Counted from the first letter of the stretch, positions 9,401 to 18,858 are shown. The stretch: DNA of 64,000 bases from Bacillota bacterium (GCA_023460535.1 JAEWPV010000016.1:434001-498000); one strand, 5' to 3'. The notes: a model not told the origin generated them from the letters alone. Made by a program: numbers and translations.

Positions 9401-12400
9401 CAGATTAACACCCTGATAAACGAAGCAGACCTTTCGATGTTTTACAACAAACGAAAAAAGCTGTTTTCGGTGGGGTACGACTGCGAGGCGCAGAGCCTTG
9501 TTCCCTCGCATTACGACCTGTTGATGAGCGAAGCGCGCCTTACCAGCTATTTTGCCATTGCAACCGGGCAGGTACCAAAAAAACACTGGGGAGCACTTGC
9601 TCGTACTCTTGCGCGTCAGGGCACCTTTGCGGGACCGATTTCGTGGGGTGGCAGCGTGTTTGAGTACTTTATGCCGCACCTGCTGCTGCCTGTTCATGAG
9701 GGGTCCTTGCTGTACGAGGCGCTGCGTTTTTGCATCTATTGTCAAAAGCTGCGTGCGCGCAGTCTGTCGCTGCCATGGGGCGTTTCAGAGAGCGGGTTTT
9801 ATGCGTTTGACAATCAGTTAAACTATCGCTATAAGGCGCACGGGGTACAAAAGCTCGGGTTGATGCGGGGGCTTAACGGGGAATATGTGGTATCGCCCTA
9901 TTCCACCTTTCTGACAATGGAGCACGACCCATACGGTGCGCTGAAAAATCTTGCCGAGCTTGAAAAGATTGGCATGGTGGGCAAATGGGGTTTTTATGAG
10001 GCGTGCGATTACACCCATCGCCGCACCGGCGCGTACAAGCGGGGCATTGTGCGCAGTTTTATGGCGCACCATGTGGGAATGAGTCTGCTTGCCGTAAACA
10101 ACACCGTTCACGATAACTGCATGCAGCGCCGCTTTATGTCCGACCGTGCCATGAAGGCGGCACAGGAACTGCTGGAGGAAAAGATTGCAGCCGGCAGCCT
10201 GATCTTCGAAGACGTAGCCGACCGCACTCAGGCACCCCGCCATGGGCGGGAAACCCCTACCGAGGAGGTGTATACCGACGTGTCGCCCCAAAACACGCAT
10301 GTCCAGATCCTATCAAACGGCGAACTGACCGCCGTTCTCAGCGATGTGGGCACCCAGCATGTGTCGTTTGGCAGCATCGACATTACCCGCCGCACCACCG
10401 ACCCTCTGCGCGCACCCTGCGGGGTGTACTTTGTGGCGCAGATGCAAAACCAACTGGTGTGCGCAACCACCGCGCCCTTTTATGACGCAAAAGCAAAGCA
10501 TGTTGCAAAGCTGTTTGGCTCGGGCGTAGAGTATTACGGGGTGAAGGAGCAGCTTGAGGCGGGGCTTCAGGTATGTGTTTACAGCGACCTTCCCGTCTGC
10601 CAGTATGTCGGCGTTGTAAAGAACAATTCCCCCAAAAAGGAGAAGGCGCAGGTGCTTGTGTACTTCGAGCCGGCGCTTGCCCCGGCTCGGGATGTGGAGG
10701 CGCACCCCGCGTTTACCCGACTGTTTTTGCAGGCGGCGTACGACCGCGCGTCTAGCAGCCTGATCTTCAGCAGACGTACCCGCCCGGGCGAAAGCGACGT
10801 GAGCGTTGCAATCGGCTTTTTGGATGAGACGCCGTTTGAGTACGAAACAGTAAAACACAACCTGTTAACGCCGCCCTATGGAATCGCTTCACTGGGCAAC
10901 GTGTTCAGCCGTCCGTTTCTGGGCGGAGAAGGGGTGCCCGACGCCGTGTGCGCCATCCGCGTTAATGCCGAAATAGCACCCGGTGCCCAAAAGGAGTTTG
11001 CGTTTGTGATTGCGGTGGATGATACGCCGGAGGGCGCAGTTTCCCGCGTGGTTGCTGCACGGCGCAGGGGGGCTATCGGCTCCGCCCGCGCCGCGCGCTC
11101 GCCCGTCGCCACGACAAAGCTCGAGGATCGAATCGGGCAAAGCGTTCTGCCGCAGTTGTTTTACCCGCGGCGCGATACGCAGGAGAGTATTAGTGCGGCA
11201 AAAGCAAACGAGCTGGGAGTTCACGGGCTTTGGGGGCTCAGCATTTCGGGCGACTACCCCATTGTATTGATAGAGGTGCGCGACCCCGACGATGTAGTGC
11301 GTTGCGAGGGTTATATCAAGCTGCTGCAAAAGCTTAGGGTGTGCAATGTGTTTTTTGACCTTGTGGTACTGTACAGCAATTCACAGCAGCAGGAAGACGC
11401 GATACGTGAAACGCTCGCCGACCTGGCACGCGATTGCATGGCAGAGGATCTTCTCGGCGCGAGGGTGGGCATCCATGCGGTAAATCTGGCCACGCACGAC
11501 GCAAAAACAAGAACGCTGTTGTATGCCGCTGCAAGCCATGTGGTCGAGGAGTCGCTGGTGCGGCATCCTCTGCCTGCGTGCGCCTATCTGCCGCTTACCG
11601 TCATCCCGTCAGAGAAGGAGCGGCTGAATATCGTTGGAGAGGATCGTGTGATAGGCGGCGCGTTTACCCGGGAACGCTTTTATGTCACGGGTACACCGCA
11701 GGCACCGTGGTGTCATGTGTTGTCAAATCCCGCCTTTGGCACACTGCTGTCCGATAAGGCGCTGGGCTTTAGCTGGGCGGTCAACGCCAGAGAAAACAAG
11801 CTTACGCCATGGTTTAACGACCTTGCGCTGGACAACGTGGGCGAGATGCTGGTACTGGACACCGGAGGTATGCGCTTTGACCTTGTAAACGGCGCGCTCG
11901 CATCGTTCTCTCCCCGTGACGCGGTATATGAGGGCAGGGCGGTGTTTGGAAAAATTAAATCAACCGTCATCGTCTCAATCTCCCCGCAAGGGTGCGCGAA
12001 ATATCTTGATGTTACCCTGCAAAACACCACCAAGGAGGTGATTGACATCGAGCTCTGCTACTACTCTGAGCCGGTACTCGGGGTAAACCGCAGTACGGCG
12101 CGTCACTTAATCCCCAGCCTGTACGACGGCATGCTTACGCTCACCAATCCGTTTAATACCGCGGTGGGCGGTTGCATGGCGGTGGGTTGCGACAAAAAAG
12201 ACGTATACTACCACTGCGAGCGCGCGGCGTTTCTGTGCGCAAAGCCAATACCCGAGCAAGCGTACCCCAACGACGACCCGTGTGCCGCGGCGGTTCACCC
12301 GTACAAGCTTCCGCCCAGCGGGCGGTACTCGGTGCGGTTTGTACTAAGCTACGGCAAAGACAAAAATGCCTGCGTTAAGCAGGCAAGAAGCAGCACGCAG

Positions 12401-13876
12401 CGTCGGGAGCGCGAAAACAACATCTGGATTGACACCCCCGACCGGCTGCTCAACCATCTGGTCAACACGTGGTTACCCCACCAGACCGAGCATGCGCGCA
12501 TTATGGGGCGCACCGGCTACTATCAGTGCGGCGGTGCGTGGGGCTTTCGCGACCAGCTTCAGGATGTGTGCGCAAGCCTGCTGCTAGACCCCAAGCCCGC
12601 GCGGCGGCACATCCTGCGTGCGGCAAGGGCACAGTTTAAGGAGGGGGATGTGCTACACTGGTGGCACAGTCTGCCCCAGCGGGGCGGCGGCATACGGGGT
12701 GTAAGAACCCGTTACAGCGACGACCTGCTATGGCTGCCGTACACCGTATGCGAATACCTTGAAAAAACAAACGACACCTCATTGCTCGATGTGCGGGTTC
12801 CCTATCTGGGGGGAGCAGCGCTGTCATCGGGCGAGCACGAGCGGTATTTCGGTCCGTCTGTCTCGGACGAGACGGGGGATATCTATGACCACTGCTGTCG
12901 CGCCATCGAACACGCTATGCGCCTTGGCGAGCATGGCTTGCCGCTGATGGGCAGCGGGGATTGGAACGACGGCTACAACCAGGTGGGTGCCGACGGCAGG
13001 GGCGAAAGCGTGTGGCTCGCGCTGTTTCTGTCGGTGGTGCTGGATCGGTTTGCACCGGTGTGCGAGCAGCGCGGAGACACTGCGCGTGCACAGCGCCTAA
13101 GGGATAATGCGTCGTTGTTGCGCACAGCGGTGGATGACCACTGCTTTGACGGCGGTTGGTATCTGCGGGCGTTTTATGACGACGGCACAAAAATGGGCAG
13201 CGCGCAAAATGACGAGTGCCGCATCGATTCGCTGCCGCAAAGCTTTGCGGTGTTTGCGGGCATGCCGGATAAGGAGCGGGTAAACACCGCGCTCGAAAAC
13301 GCGTGTACCCATCTGGTGGATGCGGATAACGGCATTGTTCGTCTTTTTAAGCCGTCCTTTAACAAGGGCATGCAAACCCCCGGGTATGTCAAGGCGTATC
13401 CGCCCGGCATCCGGGAAAACGGAGGACAGTACACCCATGCGTCCATCTGGCTTGCGCAGGCATTGCTTAAGGCGGGCATGACCGAAAAGGGCTACGAGCT
13501 GCTGTGCCTGATTAATCCGGCCAACAAATACAAGGAGCAACGCATAGCCGACGCGTACCGGCTGGAACCGTATTACCTTGCTGCGGATGTGTATACCAAC
13601 CCCGGTGCCTATGGCAGGGGCGGATGGAGCATCTATACTGGAGCCGCGGGCTGGTATTACCGTACGGTTGTGGAGGATTTACTGGGTATTCGCTTGCGCG
13701 GTAAAACGCTGGAGCTTACACCACACATACCCAAGGCGTGGGATGGCTTTGCAATGCGCCTGAGTTTCTTTGGCACCACCATTCGGGTGCGCGTCTCCTC
13801 CGAGCACGCAGATGCTCCCGGTGCGGTTGTCATCCCTCTCGACGGCGGGGTGCACGATGTAAAGCTAAGGCGGTAG
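6467..13876 (+). CDS. cyclic beta-1,2-glucan synthase-like protein (GT84 + GH94)
   Basis: A 2469-aa multidomain protein, the largest in the window. An N-terminal soluble region is followed by a hydrophobic pair (about 268-305). A processive glycosyltransferase domain (about 338-628) carries ALDADTG near 469, HDILEGEY near 583 and the acceptor motif RQHRWIRGD near 613. Further membrane segments lie at about 655-822. A glycoamylase-like domain follows (about 900-1290), then two GH94 beta-sandwich units and an (alpha/alpha)6 phosphorylase domain with GFRDQLQDV near 2025 and GSGDWNDGYN near 2161 holding the general-acid aspartate. This order matches NdvB/ChvB/Cgs enzymes, which build beta-1,2-glucan from UDP-glucose at the inner membrane, cyclise it and trim it. 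The GTG at 6467 has AAGGAG eight bases ahead and is preferred to the TTG at 6443. No NdvA/ChvA-type exporter lies nearby. The product could be linear rather than cyclic. Confidence 0.88.
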   Translation: MKTGYSNNPIDRARIPQKPYMKKPVALRVTVAKEIKTLWSLYRAVCHEKTRGGVRQWLYDNYYTLQAEGRSVVRSLRHENPLPCMEGSTIPVVYHLISSVFVAKHTELTGENLEQFLCEIQKDAPLSVAELCFVPTALRCAYISVCRGAAEDDEGDMQAEGLFAHGIGSLRAISDLCFEDIFNNCSVVEQVLQQDPSGDYPNMDEESKNLYRFKISRIAAAHDITELQAAKNMLAYVQNGQTPRERHIGHPIFLVDDLQEKAQAKGRCALTLTAVIPLILSVTLGLFLRSIWPALLLYLPLWEVVRPLIEQFAMRGVPATVIPRIALERDLPSSANTLVTVSTLMPRPEDAPKLEKHLENLYITNGGAGVGFMVLADFKEDKEATNPKDKAMLIAVQGVVTRLNARFGNCFYLLVRKRSYNKSSKRFGGWERKRGAITQLVRFIGGQSIPVKLFCGDMDALRRTRYILALDADTGLLLGSVAQLVGAAIHPLNRAEVSKETGTVTRGYGIFLPRISVSLASAYKTGFSKVMAGCGGITAYGAVCPNLYQDLFGCAVFSGKGLIDIHAFFEVMDQRVDEGVILSHDILEGEYLRTAYVSDVELTESFPQNAVSFFSRQHRWIRGDVQNTPFVFSQITRGGVKERNVLSGVSRYKLFDNLRRALTPVAAYLCIAAAFFADSPLSYSLALGGFFAMTAPQLLTTVTAIFSSRGFALSREYYSKVLPAALESVSQAFFSFLFLPKHAFMAADAVIRSAYRMTVSHEKLLEWTTAADAERGGKRFFSHLQDLLPGVVTGVVLLFSPVSVLRLFGIVFLLSPFIAFASSKETGSQGKRIDSQTQDVLTAYAAMMWRYYEKTCTARENYLPPDNVQEAPTYAVAHRTSPTNIGLMLLCTLAARDFHFITTEEMTFRIERSLATVMRMQRFKGNLYNWYDTRTLALLQPAFVSSVDSANFLCCLVALREGIKEYITQPEPLARITEQINTLINEADLSMFYNKRKKLFSVGYDCEAQSLVPSHYDLLMSEARLTSYFAIATGQVPKKHWGALARTLARQGTFAGPISWGGSVFEYFMPHLLLPVHEGSLLYEALRFCIYCQKLRARSLSLPWGVSESGFYAFDNQLNYRYKAHGVQKLGLMRGLNGEYVVSPYSTFLTMEHDPYGALKNLAELEKIGMVGKWGFYEACDYTHRRTGAYKRGIVRSFMAHHVGMSLLAVNNTVHDNCMQRRFMSDRAMKAAQELLEEKIAAGSLIFEDVADRTQAPRHGRETPTEEVYTDVSPQNTHVQILSNGELTAVLSDVGTQHVSFGSIDITRRTTDPLRAPCGVYFVAQMQNQLVCATTAPFYDAKAKHVAKLFGSGVEYYGVKEQLEAGLQVCVYSDLPVCQYVGVVKNNSPKKEKAQVLVYFEPALAPARDVEAHPAFTRLFLQAAYDRASSSLIFSRRTRPGESDVSVAIGFLDETPFEYETVKHNLLTPPYGIASLGNVFSRPFLGGEGVPDAVCAIRVNAEIAPGAQKEFAFVIAVDDTPEGAVSRVVAARRRGAIGSARAARSPVATTKLEDRIGQSVLPQLFYPRRDTQESISAAKANELGVHGLWGLSISGDYPIVLIEVRDPDDVVRCEGYIKLLQKLRVCNVFFDLVVLYSNSQQQEDAIRETLADLARDCMAEDLLGARVGIHAVNLATHDAKTRTLLYAAASHVVEESLVRHPLPACAYLPLTVIPSEKERLNIVGEDRVIGGAFTRERFYVTGTPQAPWCHVLSNPAFGTLLSDKALGFSWAVNARENKLTPWFNDLALDNVGEMLVLDTGGMRFDLVNGALASFSPRDAVYEGRAVFGKIKSTVIVSISPQGCAKYLDVTLQNTTKEVIDIELCYYSEPVLGVNRSTARHLIPSLYDGMLTLTNPFNTAVGGCMAVGCDKKDVYYHCERAAFLCAKPIPEQAYPNDDPCAAAVHPYKLPPSGRYSVRFVLSYGKDKNACVKQARSSTQRRERENNIWIDTPDRLLNHLVNTWLPHQTEHARIMGRTGYYQCGGAWGFRDQLQDVCASLLLDPKPARRHILRAARAQFKEGDVLHWWHSLPQRGGGIRGVRTRYSDDLLWLPYTVCEYLEKTNDTSLLDVRVPYLGGAALSSGEHERYFGPSVSDETGDIYDHCCRAIEHAMRLGEHGLPLMGSGDWNDGYNQVGADGRGESVWLALFLSVVLDRFAPVCEQRGDTARAQRLRDNASLLRTAVDDHCFDGGWYLRAFYDDGTKMGSAQNDECRIDSLPQSFAVFAGMPDKERVNTALENACTHLVDADNGIVRLFKPSFNKGMQTPGYVKAYPPGIRENGGQYTHASIWLAQALLKAGMTEKGYELLCLINPANKYKEQRIADAYRLEPYYLAADVYTNPGAYGRGGWSIYTGAAGWYYRTVVEDLLGIRLRGKTLELTPHIPKAWDGFAMRLSFFGTTIRVRVSSEHADAPGAVVIPLDGGVHDVKLRR

Positions 13877-14098
13877 CGCAAAGGCAAAATCGTGAAGCGA
13901 TTGTTAAATTTATACGGCGGTATGGAACTGTTTGTGTTTGTGTGGTAAAATGGCAAGAGAAGAAATGGAAAACCCGTTTATGCAAATAACCCAAAACCCA
14001 TAGCGATAGTTTTGGGACCAGGGAATCGGCGCAATGCGGCGCGGTGCAGTGTTTTGCCGAACAAGCCCGAACAAGGATAAATGGTGCGGAGGACAGAT

Positions 14099-15379
14099 AT
14101 GTCAAGCAAGCTAAACCGAGAGAAGATCGCGCACAACGTGTATTTTTCCAGTGTTACCGATGCGCGCTACAAAACAAACCGGATATCGGTAAATTTAATC
14201 ATGCCGCTCGAGCGCAAAACGGCTACGGCTAACGCGCTGTTGTGTGCCGTGCTGCGCAAATGCAGCCGCGAGTATAAAACCTTTACCGAGATTAACGAAA
14301 GGCTGTGCGATCTGTACGGCGCTTATCTTGACAGCGACGTGCTTAAGATCGGCGAGAATCAGGGCATCAGCCTGTTTGTTACCGCCATTGACGACCGCTA
14401 TGCCTTGGGTAAGGAGCCGGTGACCGAACAGGCGGCGCGGCTGTTGTGTTCGCTGCTGCTATCGCCCGCCATCCGGGACGGCGCTTTCCCCGACGAGGTG
14501 ATAAAGGTCGAAAAGCAGGTGCTTATCGATCAGATCGAGTCGGAGATTAACGAAAAACGCAGCTACGCCATTATGCAGTGCTCTAAGCACATGTGTGCCG
14601 ACGAGCGGTTTGCCGTACCGCGCTACGGCTATAAAGAGGACGTGCCCTCCATTACCGGCGCGGTGCTTGCCGACGCATACCGCGAGCTGATGGAGAACGC
14701 GACGGTTGAGGTGTTCTTTGCCGGATGTGGCGATCCCGCGGCGGCAAAACAGATATTTGAAGAAGCTTTTGGGCAGATCAAGCGTACAGGCAGCTTTACC
14801 ATGACCACCGATGTCCGCCACGAGGTGGAGGCGGTCAAAGAGGTTACCGAGCACATGGATATCGCCCAGTCAAAGCTTGTGCTGGGCTTTCGCGCGGGGG
14901 CAAGCGTTGCCGACGAGCAAAAAAGCCTCGTGGCATTTTTGGCGTCCGCTGTTTATGGCGCAACGCCTACCTCCAAGCTGTTTCGCAATGTGCGCGAAAA
15001 GCTTAGCCTATGCTACTATTGCGCGGCGCGATACGACCGCTACAAGGGCATTGTCATGGTGGATTGCGGCATAGAGGCCGCCAACATGCAAAAAGCGCGG
15101 GATGAGATTGTGCGCCAGCTTGACGAAATGAAAAACGGGGGGATTACCGACGAGGAGCTAACGAACGCCGTGCTTGCCATCAAAAACGGCTATAACGCGG
15201 TGTTCGATTCCACAAAATCGGTGGAGACCTACTACCTGGGGCAGATTTTTGCAGGCACCGCCCGAGACCCCGAGGAGGTCGCCGCGCAGCTCGAACGCGT
15301 CACGGTACAGGATCTGGCACAGGCTGCGCAGCATATACAGCTTGACACGGTGTACTTCTTAACCGGCCAAAACGCGTAG
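14099..15379 (+). CDS. M16-family peptidase-like protein YfmF (catalytically inactive partner)
   Basis: A 426-aa protein with the two-lobe M16 (pitrilysin/insulinase) architecture: N-terminal lobe with NLIMPLERKTATANALL and C-terminal lobe with SKLFRNVREKLSLCYYC and EELTNAVLAIKNGYN. The zinc motif HxxEH is not present in the first lobe; the RxxxxY-type substrate loop (VREKLSLCYY) is kept. It is followed 63 bp later by a second M16 gene that does have HxxEH, the usual active/inactive pair. In Bacillus the homologous YmfF/YmfH pair has been linked to 5-aminopentanol modification of elongation factor P; whether that holds here is not shown. The ATG at 14099 has GGAGGA eight bases upstream, better than the ATG at 14081. 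Confidence 0.85.
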   Translation: MSSKLNREKIAHNVYFSSVTDARYKTNRISVNLIMPLERKTATANALLCAVLRKCSREYKTFTEINERLCDLYGAYLDSDVLKIGENQGISLFVTAIDDRYALGKEPVTEQAARLLCSLLLSPAIRDGAFPDEVIKVEKQVLIDQIESEINEKRSYAIMQCSKHMCADERFAVPRYGYKEDVPSITGAVLADAYRELMENATVEVFFAGCGDPAAAKQIFEEAFGQIKRTGSFTMTTDVRHEVEAVKEVTEHMDIAQSKLVLGFRAGASVADEQKSLVAFLASAVYGATPTSKLFRNVREKLSLCYYCAARYDRYKGIVMVDCGIEAANMQKARDEIVRQLDEMKNGGITDEELTNAVLAIKNGYNAVFDSTKSVETYYLGQIFAGTARDPEEVAAQLERVTVQDLAQAAQHIQLDTVYFLTGQNA

Positions 15380-15442
15380 GGTGTAATACGCCCGCTTTCG
15401 CAGGCTACGGATTATGCAAAATCGGAAAGGCACGGTTTTAAC

Positions 15443-16729
15443 ATGAAAACGTTACAGACGATAAAAAACGAGCTGCTCGGCGAGCAGTATTACCGGTATG
15501 AGCATCCCAGCGGGCTAACTATCCTGCTCAGCCCCATGCAGGGGTACAGCTCGGCGTACGCGCTGTTTGCAACAAAGTACGGCTCGCTCGACACCTGTTT
15601 TAAAACGACACAGGAGCAGGAGTATGCCGAGGTGCCCGAGGGCATTGCGCATTTTTTAGAGCATAAGATGTTCGAGGATGAGGACGGCGACGCGTTTGAG
15701 AAATACGCCAAAACGGGCGCGAGCGCAAACGCCTTTACCTCCTTTGACCGCACCGCCTACGAGTTTTTGTCGTCCGGCGAGGTGTACGAGGCGCTTGAGG
15801 TTCTGCTTACGATGGTAACCACCCCGTATTTTACCGAGCAATCGGTGCAAAAAGAGCAGGGTATCATCGGGCAGGAGATAGAGATGTACAACGACAACCC
15901 CGGCTGGCGGGTGTTCTTTAACCTACTGCGCGCGATGTACGTCAAAAGCCCCATCCGCATCGACATCGCGGGTACGCAGCAAACCATCGCGCAGATTGAC
16001 AAAGACCTACTGTATCGGTGCTACCACACCTTTTACAACCTGCGCAACATGGTGCTTGCCGTTTCGGGTAATTTCGAGACAGACAAGGTGCTCGCCGTGT
16101 GCGACCGCGTGCTAAAGCAAGCGCCCGATGTGGGTATCGACCGCCTGTTTCCGGACGAGCCGGAGGAGGTGGGGCAGCAGTACATCGAGCAGGAGTTTGA
16201 GGTGTCCATCCCTCTGTTCCAGTTCGGCTACAAGGTTGCGCCCTATACGCAGAACGAGCAGCTGCGCCGCAGTGTGGCAAACGACATTCTGCTCGAAGCG
16301 GTAACGGGCGAAGCCTCGCCGCTGTACGCTTGGCTGTACGAGCAGGGGCTGATTAATGACAGCTTTGCCTACGAAAGTATGATAGAGCGTGAGTGCGTGG
16401 CAAACGTGTTTTCTGGCGAATCCAAGGATCCCAAGCGCGTTGTAGCCGAGATTGAAAAGGCATTTGACGAGATAGTGGAAAACGGCATTGACGAACAGGC
16501 ATTTGAGCGAGCGAAGAAATATTACTACGGACGTCTGGTATTTGCGTACAACAACGTCGAATCGGTTGCGTCGGCGCTTGTCACCTCGTTTTTGTACGGG
16601 CGCAGCGCCTATGATATTGTAGACACCCTAGCTGCCATCGACCGCGAAGCGGTTAACGATACTGCCCGCCGGAACTTTAAGATGAAACACACCGCGCTTT
16701 CGGTCGTGAAACCCAAGGCGGCGCAGTAA
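15443..16729 (+). CDS. M16-family zinc peptidase YfmH
   Basis: A 428-aa M16 metallopeptidase. The inverted zinc motif is H70-F-L-E73-H74 in GIAHFLEHKMFEDEDGD, with the downstream glutamate region GIIGQEIEMYNDNPGW supplying the third ligand. The second lobe lacks a metal site and carries the RRSVANDILLEAVTGEAS and YYYGRLVFAYNN segments. With the preceding YfmF-like gene it should form the heterodimer common in Firmicutes, processing short peptides in the cytoplasm; there is no signal peptide. The ATG at 15443 follows GGAAAGG at moderate distance. A small CCCCTCGTGGGG hairpin follows the stop codon before lgt. Confidence 0.9.
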   Translation: MKTLQTIKNELLGEQYYRYEHPSGLTILLSPMQGYSSAYALFATKYGSLDTCFKTTQEQEYAEVPEGIAHFLEHKMFEDEDGDAFEKYAKTGASANAFTSFDRTAYEFLSSGEVYEALEVLLTMVTTPYFTEQSVQKEQGIIGQEIEMYNDNPGWRVFFNLLRAMYVKSPIRIDIAGTQQTIAQIDKDLLYRCYHTFYNLRNMVLAVSGNFETDKVLAVCDRVLKQAPDVGIDRLFPDEPEEVGQQYIEQEFEVSIPLFQFGYKVAPYTQNEQLRRSVANDILLEAVTGEASPLYAWLYEQGLINDSFAYESMIERECVANVFSGESKDPKRVVAEIEKAFDEIVENGIDEQAFERAKKYYYGRLVFAYNNVESVASALVTSFLYGRSAYDIVDTLAAIDREAVNDTARRNFKMKHTALSVVKPKAAQ

Positions 16730-16829
16730 TACTCCCCTCGTGGGGATACATAGGCAAGATGGTATCTTACCCGCTCGGCTGCGGCTTTGCATAAAAACCC
16801 CTAATACTTAACGAATGGAGACTAAGGCT

Positions 16830-17927
16830 ATGACTGAAGTACTTAACTTTCCCGGTTTGGGTCTTTCGTTTAACCTAAGCCGAGTGGCATTTCAAATTGG
16901 CCCGTTTACGGTATACTGGTATGGCATTCTTATTGCTGTGGGTGTGGCACTTGCGCTGACCTACGCTCTGACCCGCGCAAGAAAATCCGGCGTACACCCC
17001 GACCGCTTTATCGATGTGATTATGGGCGGTTTTGTGGGCGGTATCCTCGGTGCGCGCCTGTATTACGTTGTGTTTGAGTGGAGCTATTACAAGGATAACC
17101 TCGGTGAAATCTATAAAGTGTGGAACGGGGGCCTTGGCATTTACGGCGGGCTGATCGGCGGACTGCTGGTGGCGTTTTTAATCTGCAAATGGCGCAAGGT
17201 AAAGGTATTGCCGGTGTTTGACCTTGCCGCGATGGGCTTCTTAATCGGTCAGAGCATCGGACGCTGGGGCAACTTCTTTAACGTAGAGGCGTTCGGCGGC
17301 AACACCAACCTTCCCTGGGGTATGACCAGCGATCGCATTATGTATTACCTGCTTGCGAATGTGGATAAACTGCAGGAGCAGGGTATGAATATCGTCGTAA
17401 ACGACCCCGTGCATCCTACCTTTTTGTACGAGTCGCTGTGGTGCGCGCTGGGCTTTTTACTGCTGCATTTGTTCTTTAAGCATCGCCGCTATGACGGCGA
17501 GATCTTTTTGCTGTACACTGCGTGGTACGGCTTTGGGCGCTTCTTTATTGAGGGGCTTCGTACCGACAGCTTAGTCATCGGCGCGGTTCGCGTTTCGCAG
17601 GTGCTCGCCGCGGTGCTGATGTTTGGGGCTATCATCCTTGAGATTGTACTGCGCTACCGCATAGCCTCCGAGCACGACCCCGAATACAAAAAGCCCTACG
17701 GACAGACCGAAGAAAGCGCCGTGATGCTGGCTGAAATCGATGAGCTGTTAAAGAACAAGGGCAAAAAGGCTTCGGACGTAGAGACGAAAACCGAAGGCGA
17801 CGAGACCACAACAACGGACGCGCAAGAGCAACCTGCCGAGGGCGAGAGCGAAGACGTGGAGCTGGATGCAGAACCGTCTGCCGATCCGGAGTCGGACGAT
17901 AAGCCGGAAGAATCCGAACAGCAGTAG
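16830..17927 (+). CDS. lgt: prolipoprotein diacylglyceryl transferase Lgt with acidic C-terminal tail
   Basis: A 365-aa polytopic membrane enzyme that transfers diacylglycerol from phosphatidylglycerol to the lipobox cysteine of prolipoproteins. Seven hydrophobic segments fill residues 15-280, with the family signature GQSIGRWGNFFNVEAFG near 148-164 and GFGRFFIEGLRTDS near 236-249. Residues about 285-365 are an extra hydrophilic tail very rich in Glu, Asp, Thr and Pro (EGDETTTTDAQEQPAEGESE), not needed for catalysis in other Lgt proteins. The ATG at 16830 is chosen because GGAG lies about 10 bases before it; an in-frame ATG at 16815 overlaps that site. Clients in this window include the lipoproteins at 28810, 48475 and 61331. 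folD follows. Confidence 0.93.
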   Translation: MTEVLNFPGLGLSFNLSRVAFQIGPFTVYWYGILIAVGVALALTYALTRARKSGVHPDRFIDVIMGGFVGGILGARLYYVVFEWSYYKDNLGEIYKVWNGGLGIYGGLIGGLLVAFLICKWRKVKVLPVFDLAAMGFLIGQSIGRWGNFFNVEAFGGNTNLPWGMTSDRIMYYLLANVDKLQEQGMNIVVNDPVHPTFLYESLWCALGFLLLHLFFKHRRYDGEIFLLYTAWYGFGRFFIEGLRTDSLVIGAVRVSQVLAAVLMFGAIILEIVLRYRIASEHDPEYKKPYGQTEESAVMLAEIDELLKNKGKKASDVETKTEGDETTTTDAQEQPAEGESEDVELDAEPSADPESDDKPEESEQQ

Positions 17928-18009
17928 CCAAACACATAACATGCAGACCGTGTGCGCCTTAGCACGCGGCCTGCATTCGATTTTGTACAGAGATAAGGAG
18001 ACGATGGGT

Positions 18010-18858
18010 ATGGCAAAGCTGATTGACGGCAAGGCCGTGAGTATGCAGGTGAAGGCGGAGGTAGCCGCTGAGGTAAAAACGCTTGGGGAGCATGGCATAG
18101 CAGTAGGGCTTGCCGTTGTGATTGTGGGAAACAACAGCGCCTCACGCGTGTATGTCAACAACAAAAAGAAGGCGTGCGCCGAGGCGGGCATCCTCTCGGT
18201 AGAGTACGCGCTGGAGGAACAGACCACGCAGGACGAACTGCTTGCGCTGATAGCCGAACTTAACACCCGCGGGGATATCAACGGCATCCTGGTGCAGTTG
18301 CCCCTGCCGGCACACATCGATGAAAAAACAGTCATCGACGCAATCTCCCCGCTCAAGGATGTGGACGCATTTCACCCCGTGAATGTGGGCAAGATTATGA
18401 TAGGCGACTACGATTTTCTGCCCTGCACCCCTGCGGGCATAATCGAGCTGCTCGACAAGTCGGGCATCGACCTTTCGGGCAAGGAATGTGTTGTTATCGG
18501 GCGCAGCAACATTGTGGGTAAGCCCATGTCCATGCTGCTGCTTCACCGTAACGCGACAGTGACTGTCTGTCACTCAAAAACCCGTGACCTTGCGGCGGTA
18601 ACCCGCCGTGCGGATGTGCTGGTGGTTGCCATCGGCAGGGCGAAGTTTGTCACCGCCGATATGGTCAAGCCCGGCGCAGTGGTCATTGACGTAGGCATGA
18701 ACCGTGACGAAAACGGCAAGCTGTGCGGCGACGTGGACTTTGACTCGGTCAGCGAGACGGCGGGCATGATAACCCCCGTGCCGGGTGGCGTAGGGCCCAT
18801 GACCATTGCGACATTGCTCAAAAACACCGTGTCTGCGGCAAGGCTGCAAAACACGTAG
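18010..18858 (+). CDS. folD: bifunctional methylenetetrahydrofolate dehydrogenase / cyclohydrolase FolD
   Basis: A 282-aa cytoplasmic enzyme of one-carbon metabolism that oxidises 5,10-methylene-THF to methenyl-THF and hydrolyses it to 10-formyl-THF. The catalytic Lys lies in SRVYVNNKKKACAEAGI, the substrate loop is GILVQLPLPAHID, the dinucleotide loop is VIGRSNIVGKPMSMLLL, and PGGVGPMTIATLL closes the protein. The ATG at 18010 is nine bases after AAGGAG; the ATG at 18004 is too close to that site, and upstream in-frame codons overlap the lgt tail. Length matches the family. The next gene has its own promoter. Confidence 0.96.
   Translation: MAKLIDGKAVSMQVKAEVAAEVKTLGEHGIAVGLAVVIVGNNSASRVYVNNKKKACAEAGILSVEYALEEQTTQDELLALIAELNTRGDINGILVQLPLPAHIDEKTVIDAISPLKDVDAFHPVNVGKIMIGDYDFLPCTPAGIIELLDKSGIDLSGKECVVIGRSNIVGKPMSMLLLHRNATVTVCHSKTRDLAAVTRRADVLVVAIGRAKFVTADMVKPGAVVIDVGMNRDENGKLCGDVDFDSVSETAGMITPVPGGVGPMTIATLLKNTVSAARLQNT

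Noticed and set aside
18004..18012. folD start at ATG 18004
   Set aside because: Only three bases separate it from AAGGAG; ATG 18010 has proper spacing and gives the family length.
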